IMG/VR virus record: IMGVR_UViG_3300025000_000067
Coordinates: 38,132 to 102,131 of that record
From: a virus
Length of the DNA: 64,000 bases
Reading direction: 5' to 3' (one strand)
How positions within the stretch are numbered: the first letter of the stretch is position 1; each line of letters starts with the position of its first letter. Below are positions 1 to 6,912 of the stretch, one piece after another. The notes beneath the pieces were generated by a model. It ran no database searches. It saw only the letters and a program-made list of their open reading frames with translations, and was not told where the DNA came from. A program made the translations under genes and the position numbers.

Positions 1-16
1 TAGGGATATAAAGCGT

Positions 17-283
17 ATGCCTAAGGCAGAGGAACCTTCAGAAGTCATGCTAAGCCCACAAGAAGCAGTAGATACTATGTACGAGGAGACTCATAGTGAG
101 TCTGAGAATACCCTAATGTTAAGTTCCACAGTAATCTATGTTAATAAAAGGAAATCTGCCTTTTCATTACATCTTGAAAAAAGTATGGATGGATCAGAGA
201 TCAAAGAGGCGCTTTTAAGTTATGCATCCATCTTAGATGACAAGAAAGTTTATGACCTTCTGCTTGATATAGGAGGAGACTAG
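17..283 (+). CDS. Hypothetical protein, 88 aa
   Basis: I do not recognise this acidic 88-residue protein. It has no membrane segment or cysteine motif; the second half (SEIKEALLSYASIL) looks helical. No convincing ribosome site precedes the ATG, but the window edge is only 16 bases upstream, so an earlier start cannot be excluded. Its PSEV residues are encoded by a CTTCAGAAG palindrome (36-44). It is followed by the first copy of the repeated promoter/leader unit, so transcription is probably re-initiated for the next gene. Confidence 0.55.
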   Translation: MPKAEEPSEVMLSPQEAVDTMYEETHSESENTLMLSSTVIYVNKRKSAFSLHLEKSMDGSEIKEALLSYASILDDKKVYDLLLDIGGD

Positions 284-295
284 CATCATCCATCA

Positions 296-362
296 TCCAC
301 TTTTTAAAGATACCTATGTATATTAATAATAGGGGATAGAGCCCCTAAAATAAGTGAAGGAG
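296..362 (+). promoter_or_regulatory. Promoter/leader repeat, copy A
   Basis: First of four related units (others at 551, 2297, 2887). The order is TCCACTTTTTAAA, then CCTATG-TATATT-AATA (a -10-like element), then a hairpin AGGGG/CCCCT (331-346), then CTAAAATAA and the Shine-Dalgarno GAAGGAG. The conserved TCCAC lies where a -35 box would be but does not resemble TTGACA. It probably drives the small membrane protein gene that follows. Confidence 0.7.
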
Positions 363-370
363 CTGGTCAT

Positions 371-529
371 ATGTTAAAGAGAATCACATTAGCCCATGTC
401 GTTATCTTGGTCCTTGTAGGCATAGCAGTCTTCAGTAAATACCATGAGCCCAAAGCGGTTCAAGGATTTGGTACAAAGGACAATATTGTACCAACGTTCC
501 ATGTGACTTCAAAAGCTACTAAAATGTAA
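371..529 (+). CDS. Small single-span membrane protein, 52 aa
   Basis: This 52-codon gene has a clear Shine-Dalgarno (GAAGGAG, 356-362) and sits right after leader copy A. After a short basic start (MLKR) it has one hydrophobic helix (about residues 5-21, ITLAHVVILVLVGIAVF), then a hydrophilic tail. It could be a membrane-anchored phage effector, or the helix could be an uncleaved signal anchor. No family recognised. The dedicated leader and clean ORF are the reasons to call it. Confidence 0.65.
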   Translation: MLKRITLAHVVILVLVGIAVFSKYHEPKAVQGFGTKDNIVPTFHVTSKATKM

Positions 530-533
530 TCTA

Positions 534-549
534 GGGGCCTACGGGCCCC
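534..549 (+). terminator. Hairpin after the small membrane protein gene
   Basis: GGGGCC and GGCCCC pair around a TACG loop immediately after the stop codon. The T-run follows only after GTCCAC, which belongs to leader copy B, so the hairpin and the repeat may work together as terminator then promoter. Confidence 0.5.
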
Positions 550-550
550 C

Positions 551-616
551 GTCCACTTTTTTAAAAAGCCTATGTATAGTATTAGTAGGGGATGGAACCC
601 CTAAAACAAGAAGGAG
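551..616 (+). promoter_or_regulatory. Promoter/leader repeat, copy B
   Basis: Second copy: GTCCACTTTTTTAAAAAG, then CCTATG-TATAGT-ATTAGT, hairpin AGGGG/CCCCT (587-602), CTAAAACAAG, Shine-Dalgarno AAGGAG. It is nearly identical to copy D at 2887, including the GCGTGTTGA stretch after the Shine-Dalgarno. Confidence 0.75.
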
Positions 617-627
617 CGTGTTGAGAA

Positions 628-813
628 ATGAACTACATCAAACAAATGCAAGAAAATGTTGAGGATCTTAAGAAAACCAATGCTGAACAGTGTGAGGTTA
701 TTAATGAATTTTTACACTACCTCGGGTCCTCTAAATTCTGGAATGATCCTACGATTCAGGTTAGCGAAGTCCAACAGATGCTAGTGAATATCAAAATGGC
801 TTTGACCACATAA
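628..813 (+). CDS. Hypothetical small helical protein, 61 aa
   Basis: The first 35 residues (QMQENVEDLKKTNAEQ) look like a short coiled coil, followed by a segment containing LHYLGSSKFWND and a second helix. No family is recognised. The ATG lies 11 bases after AAGGAG of leader copy B. A CTTCGGAAG palindrome begins 4 bases after the stop codon. Confidence 0.6.
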   Translation: MNYIKQMQENVEDLKKTNAEQCEVINEFLHYLGSSKFWNDPTIQVSEVQQMLVNIKMALTT

Positions 814-844
814 TTACTTCGGAAGTGGGTATATTAAGAGTATA

Positions 845-860
845 AGGGGCTCCGGCCCCT
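845..860 (+). promoter_or_regulatory. 5' leader hairpin before Shine-Dalgarno
   Basis: AGGGGC-TCCG-GCCCCT hairpin followed by AAAACAAAAGGAGTG. It is the same hairpin/AAAAYAAA/Shine-Dalgarno module as in the leader repeats but without the upstream GTCCAC promoter part. Confidence 0.65.
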
Positions 861-882
861 AAAACAAAAGGAGTGTTAAACG

Positions 883-1173
883 ATGGAAAGATTAACATAT
901 CAATACAACTGTGTTGGATGTCCCAATATCAATGAGCTAAACTACATCATAGACAACGCTAAGGACATCACGTACCAAACTTTTCGAAGGCATGTTGATA
1001 CAGAATCTTTTACTCTGCTAAAAGAGCAGCTAGGTTACACACCACAATTAGCGAGAGACTGTAGCTTAACCCTGGCTAATGACTGGGCCGTAAGCTTTTG
1101 CAAATCAAAAACACCTAAGGGTAAACCTGTGTACTATATACGTCACTCAGCAATTGAACACATTTTTAAGTAG
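883..1173 (+). CDS. Hypothetical phage protein, 96 aa
   Basis: Soluble mixed alpha/beta protein with no recognised domain. Visible features are CVGC near the N-terminus, a TFRRHV segment and a C-terminal stretch GKPVYYIRHSAIEHIF. It follows the AAAAGGAGTG leader at good spacing and overlaps nothing; the next gene begins 16 bases after its stop, probably co-transcribed. Confidence 0.6.
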   Translation: MERLTYQYNCVGCPNINELNYIIDNAKDITYQTFRRHVDTESFTLLKEQLGYTPQLARDCSLTLANDWAVSFCKSKTPKGKPVYYIRHSAIEHIFK

Positions 1174-1189
1174 GGGGAGTGGACCTAAG

Positions 1190-1384
1190 ATGAAAAAAGG
1201 CGATTACGTAGAGACTCCTAGATTCTTGATGGTAAAAATTGAAAAGGTATTTCGTAAAATGGAGAGGGCTGTAAAAGAGGGGTATACTGAGCCAACTCAT
1301 TACAGGAATTCAGATTATCACATTAGAGGTAAGTGCCTTGGTGAAAATCGGATGATCTTTGCAGCAGTTAAAAGAGAACTATAG
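1190..1384 (+). CDS. Hypothetical phage protein, 64 aa
   Basis: I place the start at ATG 1190, behind AGGGGGAG, rather than at an upstream in-frame codon that would overlap the previous gene without a ribosome site. The 64-residue protein carries YVETPRFLMVKIEKVF and GYTEPTHY, a pattern I associate with small conserved proteins in Gram-positive phages, but I cannot name a function. Confidence 0.6.
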   Translation: MKKGDYVETPRFLMVKIEKVFRKMERAVKEGYTEPTHYRNSDYHIRGKCLGENRMIFAAVKREL

Positions 1385-1494
1385 AGGAATACTTCTGTGC
1401 TACGGAAGACAGGCAGGCGCTTAACATCCTGCCTTGATTCGGGCTCACAGGCGAAGAGGCATCGACCTCTAAGATAGAAGGGAAGTTTAGGAAG
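1385..1494 (+). promoter_or_regulatory. Structured leader of the PAPS-reductase-like gene
   Basis: The 110 bases hold two hairpins: GGCAGG/CCTGCC (about 1410-1434) and AGAGG/CCTCT (1455-1470), the latter followed by AAGATAGAAGGGAAG. The second matches the hairpin-plus-Shine-Dalgarno module of neighbouring genes. I see no clear promoter. Confidence 0.45.
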
Positions 1495-2277
1495 ATGAAT
1501 GAAATTACAGGACCTTTAGAGTTACGAGATGACTATACATCCATAATCGTTAGTTACTCAACAGGCATAGACTCAACAGGGGCCTTAGCCAAAGCCTTAG
1601 AACTTGCTAAGAAGTTACCACGAAAGACCAAAAAGTTTCTGCTTTATTGTGACACAGGTATGGAGTACAAAATTAATACTGGGTTATTCTACCAAGTAGC
1701 AAAAGCGTTTAAATTAGTACCAGTGCTACTTCAGAATGAAAAAACCTTTCTAGATATCCTACTTGAGCGCCAGAAGTGGCCGGATATGAAAAATCGTTGG
1801 TGTACCTCCTATCTTAAGACAGGAGTAACAGATAAATGGATCAGAGCAAATCGTCACATGCTAGGAGAGAGGGTGCTGTTTATAACCGGGGAGCGCCGGG
1901 ATGAAAGTCCACGTAGAGCAAAGTATCCAGAATTGGATTGGCAAAGCACTACGCTCAAAACAGAGCGGAAAGGTAGATTCATATGCCACTGGTATCGGCC
2001 TGTTCTTGACTTTGAGAAGGGTAAAATGTTTGAGTATGGTAAAAAACTCCATATTCCCCCGCACCCCTGCTATGAGTATGTGAATAGATGTAGCTGCATG
2101 TTCTGTGTTTTCATGATGGATAAGCATACTATTGAGAATATGAAAAACCATCCTCAAGACGCACAGAAATGGTTACAGGCAGAACTAAAGATAAATCACA
2201 CCTGGAAGAACAAGATGAGCTTAAATAAGCTCTGGAATGAAAACTGTGAAGAAGCCCCTATGAATATCATTGTCTAA
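1495..2277 (+). CDS. Phosphoadenosine phosphosulfate reductase-like PP-loop protein
   Basis: The N-terminus carries a PP-loop ATP-binding motif, STGIDST (residues 22-28), typical of adenine-nucleotide alpha hydrolases of the PAPS reductase family. Downstream are RWCTSYLK (near 101), GERRDES (near 131) and a cysteine cluster CYEYVNRCSCMFC (about 192-204). Cysteines in such positions suggest an Fe-S cluster or sulfur handling, as in DndC and phage PAPS-reductase-like proteins. Those proteins activate sulfate or a nucleotide for transfer; the substrate here is unknown. No dnd partner genes are visible, so phosphorothioation is not supported. Length (260 aa) is normal for the family. Confidence 0.8.
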   Translation: MNEITGPLELRDDYTSIIVSYSTGIDSTGALAKALELAKKLPRKTKKFLLYCDTGMEYKINTGLFYQVAKAFKLVPVLLQNEKTFLDILLERQKWPDMKNRWCTSYLKTGVTDKWIRANRHMLGERVLFITGERRDESPRRAKYPELDWQSTTLKTERKGRFICHWYRPVLDFEKGKMFEYGKKLHIPPHPCYEYVNRCSCMFCVFMMDKHTIENMKNHPQDAQKWLQAELKINHTWKNKMSLNKLWNENCEEAPMNIIV

Positions 2278-2296
2278 AAGTCATAGGGTGGCTTCC

Positions 2297-2365
2297 GTCC
2301 ACTTTTTAAAAAGGCCTATGTATGGTATTAATAGAGGGGTAGGACCTCTAAAACAAACGAAGGAG
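2297..2365 (+). promoter_or_regulatory. Promoter/leader repeat, copy C
   Basis: GTCCACTTTTTAAAAAGG, then CCTATG-TATGGT-ATTAAT, hairpin AGAGG/CCTCT (2333-2349), CTAAAACAAACG, Shine-Dalgarno AAGGAG. The hairpin bases differ from those of the other copies but still pair (AGAGG with CCTCT in place of AGGGG with CCCCT). This compensatory change supports a real RNA stem. Confidence 0.75.
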
Positions 2366-2376
2366 AGTGTATTAAA

Positions 2377-2850
2377 ATGACAGAGAAAATCAATTGGGTA
2401 AAAGTTATGGAAGACAACAGTGAGGCAATAGTTGACACAATCAAACTAGCAAAAGAGGAAGCTTATGGCTGCATGCAAGGATGGCACATTGACGTTGAAA
2501 TAAACGAGGATGGTAAAGTATGGACCAGTGGTCTTAATTCCCATGGAAGTCAATCAATGTCTTCGTGGAAAGGTGAAACCCTTATTGTCTGCCATGTAAA
2601 CTCTTGGGAAGTTGACACAAATGAAGCAGAGGATATTAAGTATTCCCCAGAAATATATGCTGAGTATCTGGCACAGCAGGAAGCCGAAGATGGTTATGAC
2701 TCCGCTTGGGAGTTCATGGAGAATAAATACCCTGAGATTCGCCAACAATGGCAAAAAGATGCTAGAAACTTTGAGATCAGTGAATTTGATGCAGGTGAAC
2801 TGCTGGATAGAGCTATTGAGGGGCAGAGAGCATACCACCAGTTTGACTAA
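2377..2850 (+). CDS. Hypothetical protein, 157 aa
   Basis: Acidic soluble protein with its own promoter/leader (copy C). The first half includes WHIDVEINEDGKVWTSG, a likely beta segment; the second is helical and rich in Glu/Tyr/Trp. No catalytic motif is visible and I do not recognise the family. A GC-rich hairpin terminator follows it. Confidence 0.6.
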   Translation: MTEKINWVKVMEDNSEAIVDTIKLAKEEAYGCMQGWHIDVEINEDGKVWTSGLNSHGSQSMSSWKGETLIVCHVNSWEVDTNEAEDIKYSPEIYAEYLAQQEAEDGYDSAWEFMENKYPEIRQQWQKDARNFEISEFDAGELLDRAIEGQRAYHQFD

Positions 2851-2857
2851 GTATTTC

Positions 2858-2880
2858 AGGGGTCCTTAGGCCCCTTTCCT
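2858..2880 (+). terminator. Probable Rho-independent terminator
   Basis: AGGGG (2858-2862) pairs with CCCCT (2871-2875), followed by TTCCTATT. It lies directly between the stop codon and promoter copy D, so it plausibly insulates the next transcription unit. Confidence 0.55.
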
Positions 2881-2886
2881 ATTATC

Positions 2887-2953
2887 GTCCACTTTTTAAA
2901 AAAGCCTATGTATAGTATTAGTAGAGGGGATCGAGCCCCTAAAATAAAAGGAG
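2887..2953 (+). promoter_or_regulatory. Promoter/leader repeat, copy D
   Basis: GTCCACTTTTTAAAAAAG, CCTATG-TATAGT-ATTAGT, hairpin AGGGG/CCCCT (2925-2940), CTAAAATAAA, Shine-Dalgarno AAGGAG. Comparison with copy B fixes the downstream start: in both, the start codon lies 10-11 bases after AAGGAG. Confidence 0.75.
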
Positions 2954-2963
2954 CGTGTTGAAG

Positions 2964-3872
2964 GTGCGAGACACATTTGAAATGGTCAATGGAGCGGTTA
3001 CAGTAATTTTAGGTGGAGCAGACCAGCAAGGTAAGTTTTCTTTTGAAGGTGTTAAAGTATCAACGAAACCTAACGTATTGTTTAAGTCCTATGTTCACAG
3101 CTTAGATAAAAAAGTTAGTGGAGAGCTTACAATCACCTCCCTTCGTGAGCACATCTATGGAAAGATCAAGGTTCAAGCAGATTCGGAGCTTAAAGATTAT
3201 ATCAAAAAGCATATCAATGACACGGCATTTTACACTGAGAAGGATGAATACGAATACAAGTTTTTCTCCCGCGGAGTTAACTCCAAAGATGCATATCCGG
3301 AAATTGACGAGAATATCAACTTAACTTACGGTAGTATTGGCCATGGCTTAGTTAACTGCACAATTAATAATAGATACTGTGTTTACGACCTTGTTCAGGA
3401 CAAATTTATAAGCATTAGATCATCTAGTTATAGCGATGCGGTAGATGTAACCCCACTGCAAATTTTCTATGGGAGAGAACTAAACTTCATTATTGCCCTT
3501 GAGCAGTACAAACTTGGTAAAGCTCACCCGGCCTTTACAGAAGTCGTTAACCTGAATAAGTTCCTTGAGGGTAAAAAGTCAGTGAAACTTAAAATGACCA
3601 ACGGTAAAGTTCATGAGCTTAAAAGCACATCTTCAGAAGTTCGGGCTAATCAAATTATAGAGTGCATCAATGGTGTCTTCTCTATGGAGAATAACTACCA
3701 CCTATCCCCGCGCCTTGAAAAAGATCACACAGGTTTAGAGTTCCTTGATTGCTTGCAGTTCGGTAAACAGACCTATAAAATTAATGCAGCGAACCTAGTA
3801 ATTAAAGCCCCGGCCCCAAAAGTAAAGGCACCTAAGACCCGGGTTCGGAAGTCTAAAAACGCAGCGAAGTAA
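2964..3872 (+). CDS. Hypothetical protein with basic C-terminal tail, 302 aa
   Basis: I choose GTG 2964 because an upstream in-frame GTG (2955) almost touches the Shine-Dalgarno, and because the homologous leader copy B places its start at the equivalent distance. The protein looks mainly beta in its first half and ends in a Lys/Pro/Ala-rich tail (KAPAPKVKAPKTRVRKSK), suggesting nucleic-acid contact or a flexible tether. No domain recognised. Confidence 0.6.
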   Translation: MRDTFEMVNGAVTVILGGADQQGKFSFEGVKVSTKPNVLFKSYVHSLDKKVSGELTITSLREHIYGKIKVQADSELKDYIKKHINDTAFYTEKDEYEYKFFSRGVNSKDAYPEIDENINLTYGSIGHGLVNCTINNRYCVYDLVQDKFISIRSSSYSDAVDVTPLQIFYGRELNFIIALEQYKLGKAHPAFTEVVNLNKFLEGKKSVKLKMTNGKVHELKSTSSEVRANQIIECINGVFSMENNYHLSPRLEKDHTGLEFLDCLQFGKQTYKINAANLVIKAPAPKVKAPKTRVRKSKNAAK

Positions 3873-3877
3873 TTAAT

Positions 3878-3893
3878 AGGGGCTTCGGCCCCT
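3878..3893 (+). promoter_or_regulatory. UUCG-loop leader hairpin before Shine-Dalgarno
   Basis: AGGGGC-TTCG-GCCCCT, an extra-stable cUUCGg tetraloop hairpin, followed by TAATATAAAGGAGTG. It lies within 6 bases of the upstream stop and 22 bases before the next start. With no T-run it is not a typical terminator. Confidence 0.6.
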
Positions 3894-3914
3894 TAATATA
3901 AAGGAGTGTTTAAG

Positions 3915-4535
3915 ATGGAATTAGCTACTTTTGAGCTACCTAAAGGCTATGAACTTCTGAAGTCTAAGGTCAAAGAGGGCGAAACAGTTGATGGTGGCCC
4001 GGTGCGTATTATCCTAGCTGTAAGAGCTTCTGACGGGGAACATGTTACCTGGGAGTACAATGACAGGAGCAAGTGTTACTGGGGTCACTACTACAGAAGT
4101 AAGTGTTACTGGGGTCACTACTACAGAAGTTTAGAGGCTGCTGAGAGAGACTTCGAAACTAGGAACCCTGACTATACGAAAGCTATCAGAGATGCTAAGG
4201 CGATCTACGAAGAAATGAAGGCCCTCTATGCAGCAGGCAATGAGAACCCAGAGGATTACTTGGTAGTAGCTAAGAAGTATGCTAACTTAGTTACTAAGTA
4301 CGGAAGTTGCAGGGATGGGCTCCATACTGAATGGACTATTCCCGGCACAACATTCCTATCTTCACGGAATACACCTACCTATACTTCCTATAAATCGTTC
4401 ACCAGACTTCCGGATTTCCTTATATTTGCTGAGGACTGTGCTATGATGGTCTATCGCCTAAACGGTGGCGAAGGGTTTACTACGCCAGAGCTTGTGAAGT
4501 TCTTAGACAGTCGGCCTAAGTTCTTAGGGGAATAA
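3915..4535 (+). CDS. Hypothetical protein with in-frame 10-residue duplication
   Basis: Start ATG 3915 follows AAAGGAG at 9-base spacing; an upstream in-frame GTG overlaps the ribosome site. The unrecognised 206-residue protein contains an exact tandem duplication of ten residues (KCYWGHYYRS twice, about residues 53-72) from a perfect 30-bp DNA repeat. The aromatic- and Cys/His-bearing repeat might sit on the protein surface. The rest is helical in the middle, with FLDSRPKFLGE at the end. Confidence 0.6.
   Translation: MELATFELPKGYELLKSKVKEGETVDGGPVRIILAVRASDGEHVTWEYNDRSKCYWGHYYRSKCYWGHYYRSLEAAERDFETRNPDYTKAIRDAKAIYEEMKALYAAGNENPEDYLVVAKKYANLVTKYGSCRDGLHTEWTIPGTTFLSSRNTPTYTSYKSFTRLPDFLIFAEDCAMMVYRLNGGEGFTTPELVKFLDSRPKFLGE
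4071..4130 (+). repeat. Perfect 30-bp tandem duplication
   Basis: Bases 4071-4100 and 4101-4130 are identical (AAGTGTTACTGGGGTCACTA followed by CTACAGAAGT). The reading frame is kept, adding ten residues. Complete identity suggests a recent event. Confidence 0.95.
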
Positions 4536-4536
4536 A

Positions 4537-4552
4537 AGGGGCTTCGGCCCCT
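4537..4552 (+). promoter_or_regulatory. UUCG-loop leader hairpin before Shine-Dalgarno
   Basis: AGGGGC-TTCG-GCCCCT followed by AAAATAAAAGGAGTG, the same module as at 3878. It starts 2 bases after the preceding stop and ends about 20 bases before the next ATG. Confidence 0.6.
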
Positions 4553-4573
4553 AAAATAAAAGGAGTGCTGTAA

Positions 4574-5113
4574 ATGAAAAAGCTTTTTAAGGCTATGCAA
4601 AGCCTAGTCAACAAACATGTTGAATGCTATCAATCGGACTTCGGAATTGACAAGAAAGTGATCATGGCTAACCCTAATGAAGTTCTTTATTATTGGTACA
4701 TTTGTCAGTATGGGACCTTTCTTGCAAGCGCTACTGACATGCAGTGGGTCGAATCAGGTAGACCAAAATCCGCTAAGTTCTGGTTATCTGAAACTAAGAT
4801 GATCTTTGAAGTTCATATAGATACTAAGGAGCTTAAGTCCATAACCCCATACAAAATGGAGGGTATTATTAAGGCAGCTAAATCTATGTCTGAGAACATT
4901 AAACTTGACTATCTAATCAAGTGGATGGGCAGAGGTCCTATGTTCGAGAATGAGAGGCCTTCTGAAACACTCTACCATGTAGCTGATAGCCTTAACTTTA
5001 AACATCCTAAAATTAATGAACTCATTAAGGATTGCTCAGGTATCCTTACTATTCTTGCTGCCTTAACTGAACTAAAGGCTAGCACAATGCATGAACTAAA
5101 GGAGCGTGCTTAA
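4574..5113 (+). CDS. Hypothetical protein, 179 aa
   Basis: Soluble, mixed-composition protein without recognised motifs. The N-terminal part is helical; YYWYICQYGTF is a markedly aromatic segment. Its last codons contain the Shine-Dalgarno of the next gene (AAGGAG, 5099-5104), so the two are translationally coupled. Confidence 0.6.
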   Translation: MKKLFKAMQSLVNKHVECYQSDFGIDKKVIMANPNEVLYYWYICQYGTFLASATDMQWVESGRPKSAKFWLSETKMIFEVHIDTKELKSITPYKMEGIIKAAKSMSENIKLDYLIKWMGRGPMFENERPSETLYHVADSLNFKHPKINELIKDCSGILTILAALTELKASTMHELKERA

Positions 5114-5114
5114 A

Positions 5115-5516
5115 ATGATGGAATTTAATGACACAGATGTAGTTAAAGAGCTAGTAATCGAGATCAAATTAGAGTTTACAGCATCGGATATTGATAACCT
5201 TATTGTGACGGCTTTTGAGGGTGGTACTGATTATTGGGCAGGCATAATTTATAAAAAAGAGCAGTTTAGTCTTAAACCGAAAGGTGTACCTACGGCACAG
5301 TGGATTACTAAGCTTTTACTTGAGGGGCAAGACGTTGAGCTATGTGATATTGAGGACAGGTCTGAACGTTGGGTACTGAGCTTACAGAAGCTCATGGATG
5401 GTATTGCTTTGAATGCTAAGGAACGTCCAGAGCACATAGACAAGGATAATTGGGATGCTGAGGACGCTGATTGTATTATGCAGTACGCCTTATTCGGGGA
5501 AATTGTATACAGCTAA
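5115..5516 (+). CDS. Conserved-looking phage protein, 133 aa
   Basis: Start ATG 5115 follows AAGGAG (5099-5104). The segment FTASDIDNLIVTAFEGGTDYW and the closing DCIMQYALFGEIVYS form a pattern I have seen in proteins of many Gram-positive phages, but no activity is known to me. Acidic and soluble. It ends the first gene cluster and is followed by a terminator. Confidence 0.65.
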   Translation: MMEFNDTDVVKELVIEIKLEFTASDIDNLIVTAFEGGTDYWAGIIYKKEQFSLKPKGVPTAQWITKLLLEGQDVELCDIEDRSERWVLSLQKLMDGIALNAKERPEHIDKDNWDAEDADCIMQYALFGEIVYS

Positions 5517-5517
5517 T

Positions 5518-5542
5518 GGGGCTTAAATGCCCCTTCTTTTCC
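5518..5542 (+). terminator. Rho-independent terminator
   Basis: GGGGC (5518-5522), loop TTAAAT, GCCCC (5529-5533), then TTCTTTT. It closes the preceding transcription unit just before an operator/promoter. Confidence 0.75.
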
Positions 5543-5551
5543 ATAATTTAT

Positions 5552-5593
5552 TTTGTTCAAAGTTGTATAAGTTTGGTCATTATGTGGTATGAT
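5552..5593 (+). promoter_or_regulatory. Operator-like 15-mer plus extended -10 promoter
   Basis: TTTGTTCAAAGTTGT (5552-5566) is one of four copies of an intergenic 15-mer. Downstream, TGG-TATGAT (5585-5593) is a good extended -10; the -35 region is weak (TTGTAT, 5563-5568, overlapping the 15-mer). The overlap suits a repressor or activator acting on this promoter. Confidence 0.65.
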
Positions 5594-5632
5594 AGTATCA
5601 TTGAACTAGTGAAATGAAAGGAGCGGATTATA

Positions 5633-6193
5633 TTGTCAATCGAACCTATTATTTGCCCAGCAGAGGGTAATGGGAAGGTCATGGACTTTCATCAGAAACT
5701 AGGTACTATTCTAGGTCTTACAGGCTCAAAAGAGCTGTACCTATGGGCTAGTAGCTCTGCGAGTGAATACCTGTTCTGCTATGGTAATGCAGAGTACGCG
5801 GTGTCTAAGATTCATTTCTACGATCCAGCAGGGAGAGTCTACACAAATCCTCATGGGTACTTTGGTTACTGGGAGGGCGAAACTAGCTACAGGTATCGAG
5901 GTATAAGCTTTAAGACAAATCAAAAGCTTCTGAAGCGTGTGAAGCTGACGAAAGACTTCAATTGGAAAAAGTCCTACGATGAAGATATTCTGTTCTTTGT
6001 ATCCCGGGGGAGGATGGGATACACCAAACCACAAGCTGAGATATATATCCCCTTCTCATACCTTAGGAACCTAGGGTTTACCGTTGAGGTTGCAGAGTTT
6101 GATCATAATGATGATGAGATTCTGCAGGTGGCTAAGCTGGTAGCGCCAGAATTTTCTGTGATCATAGGTCAAGAAGTTAAATTGAAGGAGTAG
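5633..6193 (+). CDS. Hypothetical protein, 186 aa, TTG start
   Basis: TTG 5633 is chosen because AAAGGAG (5617-5623) lies 9 bases upstream; no ATG fits as well. The protein is aromatic-rich (YFGYWEGETSYRYRG) and probably beta-rich. No family recognised. It is first in the cluster driven by the operator-bearing promoter at 5552-5593. Its LLKR residues are encoded by a CTTCTGAAG palindrome. Confidence 0.6.
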   Translation: MSIEPIICPAEGNGKVMDFHQKLGTILGLTGSKELYLWASSSASEYLFCYGNAEYAVSKIHFYDPAGRVYTNPHGYFGYWEGETSYRYRGISFKTNQKLLKRVKLTKDFNWKKSYDEDILFFVSRGRMGYTKPQAEIYIPFSYLRNLGFTVEVAEFDHNDDEILQVAKLVAPEFSVIIGQEVKLKE

Positions 6194-6200
6194 GTGGGGA

Positions 6201-6449
6201 ATGCTTAATCCTATAAAAATTACATGGGAACCTGTAACCTATGGTATGGGGCAGTGGATCGGGTACATGAGGATTAACAATCTACGTAGGGGAGCTGTGC
6301 AAATAGACAGCATAAGAATTGTACTCAAGATATACACTGCTAACCTTTTAACTTGCTCGGAGTTGAATGCACTAACGCATGAGCTAGTGCAAAATCCAAA
6401 TATGAGGGATAAGCTAGTCGAGTTGACGTGCATAGAGGAGGGAGGTTAA
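6201..6449 (+). CDS. Hypothetical protein, 82 aa
   Basis: Small protein with a plausible Shine-Dalgarno (GGTGGGGA) just upstream, starting 8 bases after the previous stop. No motif recognised. It is followed by another gene after 3 bases, indicating an operon. Confidence 0.55.
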   Translation: MLNPIKITWEPVTYGMGQWIGYMRINNLRRGAVQIDSIRIVLKIYTANLLTCSELNALTHELVQNPNMRDKLVELTCIEEGG

Positions 6450-6452
6450 GCT

Positions 6453-6677
6453 ATGAATCTAATTGATTGCCATGTAACAAAGGTTATCAGTGTTCGGGAA
6501 TTTAACGCTACTGAAGAGTGGAAGCTTGTTAAAGGGGACTGGGGCTTTGGTAATGTCTATACTGAGTTTATGGTGGAGTACTGGGATGACGGCGGGCAGC
6601 AGAAAAAGCCTGAACAATTAATCTTTGAAAGGGGAACTGAGCCAGATGTTAAACCTGGGTACATTTTTCAACACTGA
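6453..6677 (+). CDS. Hypothetical phage protein, 74 aa
   Basis: Small protein opening with CHVTKVISV and holding a likely beta sheet (YTEFMVEYWDDGG). The GGGAGG ribosome site lies in the end of the previous gene. Its stop (TGA) overlaps the next start (ATG) by one base. Function unknown. Confidence 0.6.
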   Translation: MNLIDCHVTKVISVREFNATEEWKLVKGDWGFGNVYTEFMVEYWDDGGQQKKPEQLIFERGTEPDVKPGYIFQH

Positions 6678-6880
6678 TGAGGAAGACTAATGAATCTCAA
6701 GCGCACCTTAACTGCTCAAAGTGCAAATGGTCAGACATAAAGGTTAAGGCAGACTACCAGCATAGGGGAGTTGGTTTCTGCCTCGTGCATAAGCAGCAGT
6801 GGATAATCGAACAGCATCCAGAGGAGGATATATCAGAACGGGAATGGGCCAATTCAACCTATGCTAGGTACTACGTCTAA
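6677..6880 (+). CDS. Small cysteine-containing protein, 67 aa
   Basis: CSKCKW followed about 20 residues later by CLVH suggests a small zinc site, possibly completed by histidines. Translation is probably coupled to the preceding gene through the shared TGATG. Family unknown. Confidence 0.55.
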   Translation: MRKTNESQAHLNCSKCKWSDIKVKADYQHRGVGFCLVHKQQWIIEQHPEEDISEREWANSTYARYYV

Positions 6881-6912
6881 AGATAAGAAAGAGGAGAGCT
6901 GGGGGTTAAATT

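Noticed and set aside
1495-2277. DndC-type phosphorothioation system
   Set aside because: Only one PP-loop gene is present; no DndA, DndD or DndE-like neighbours are visible.
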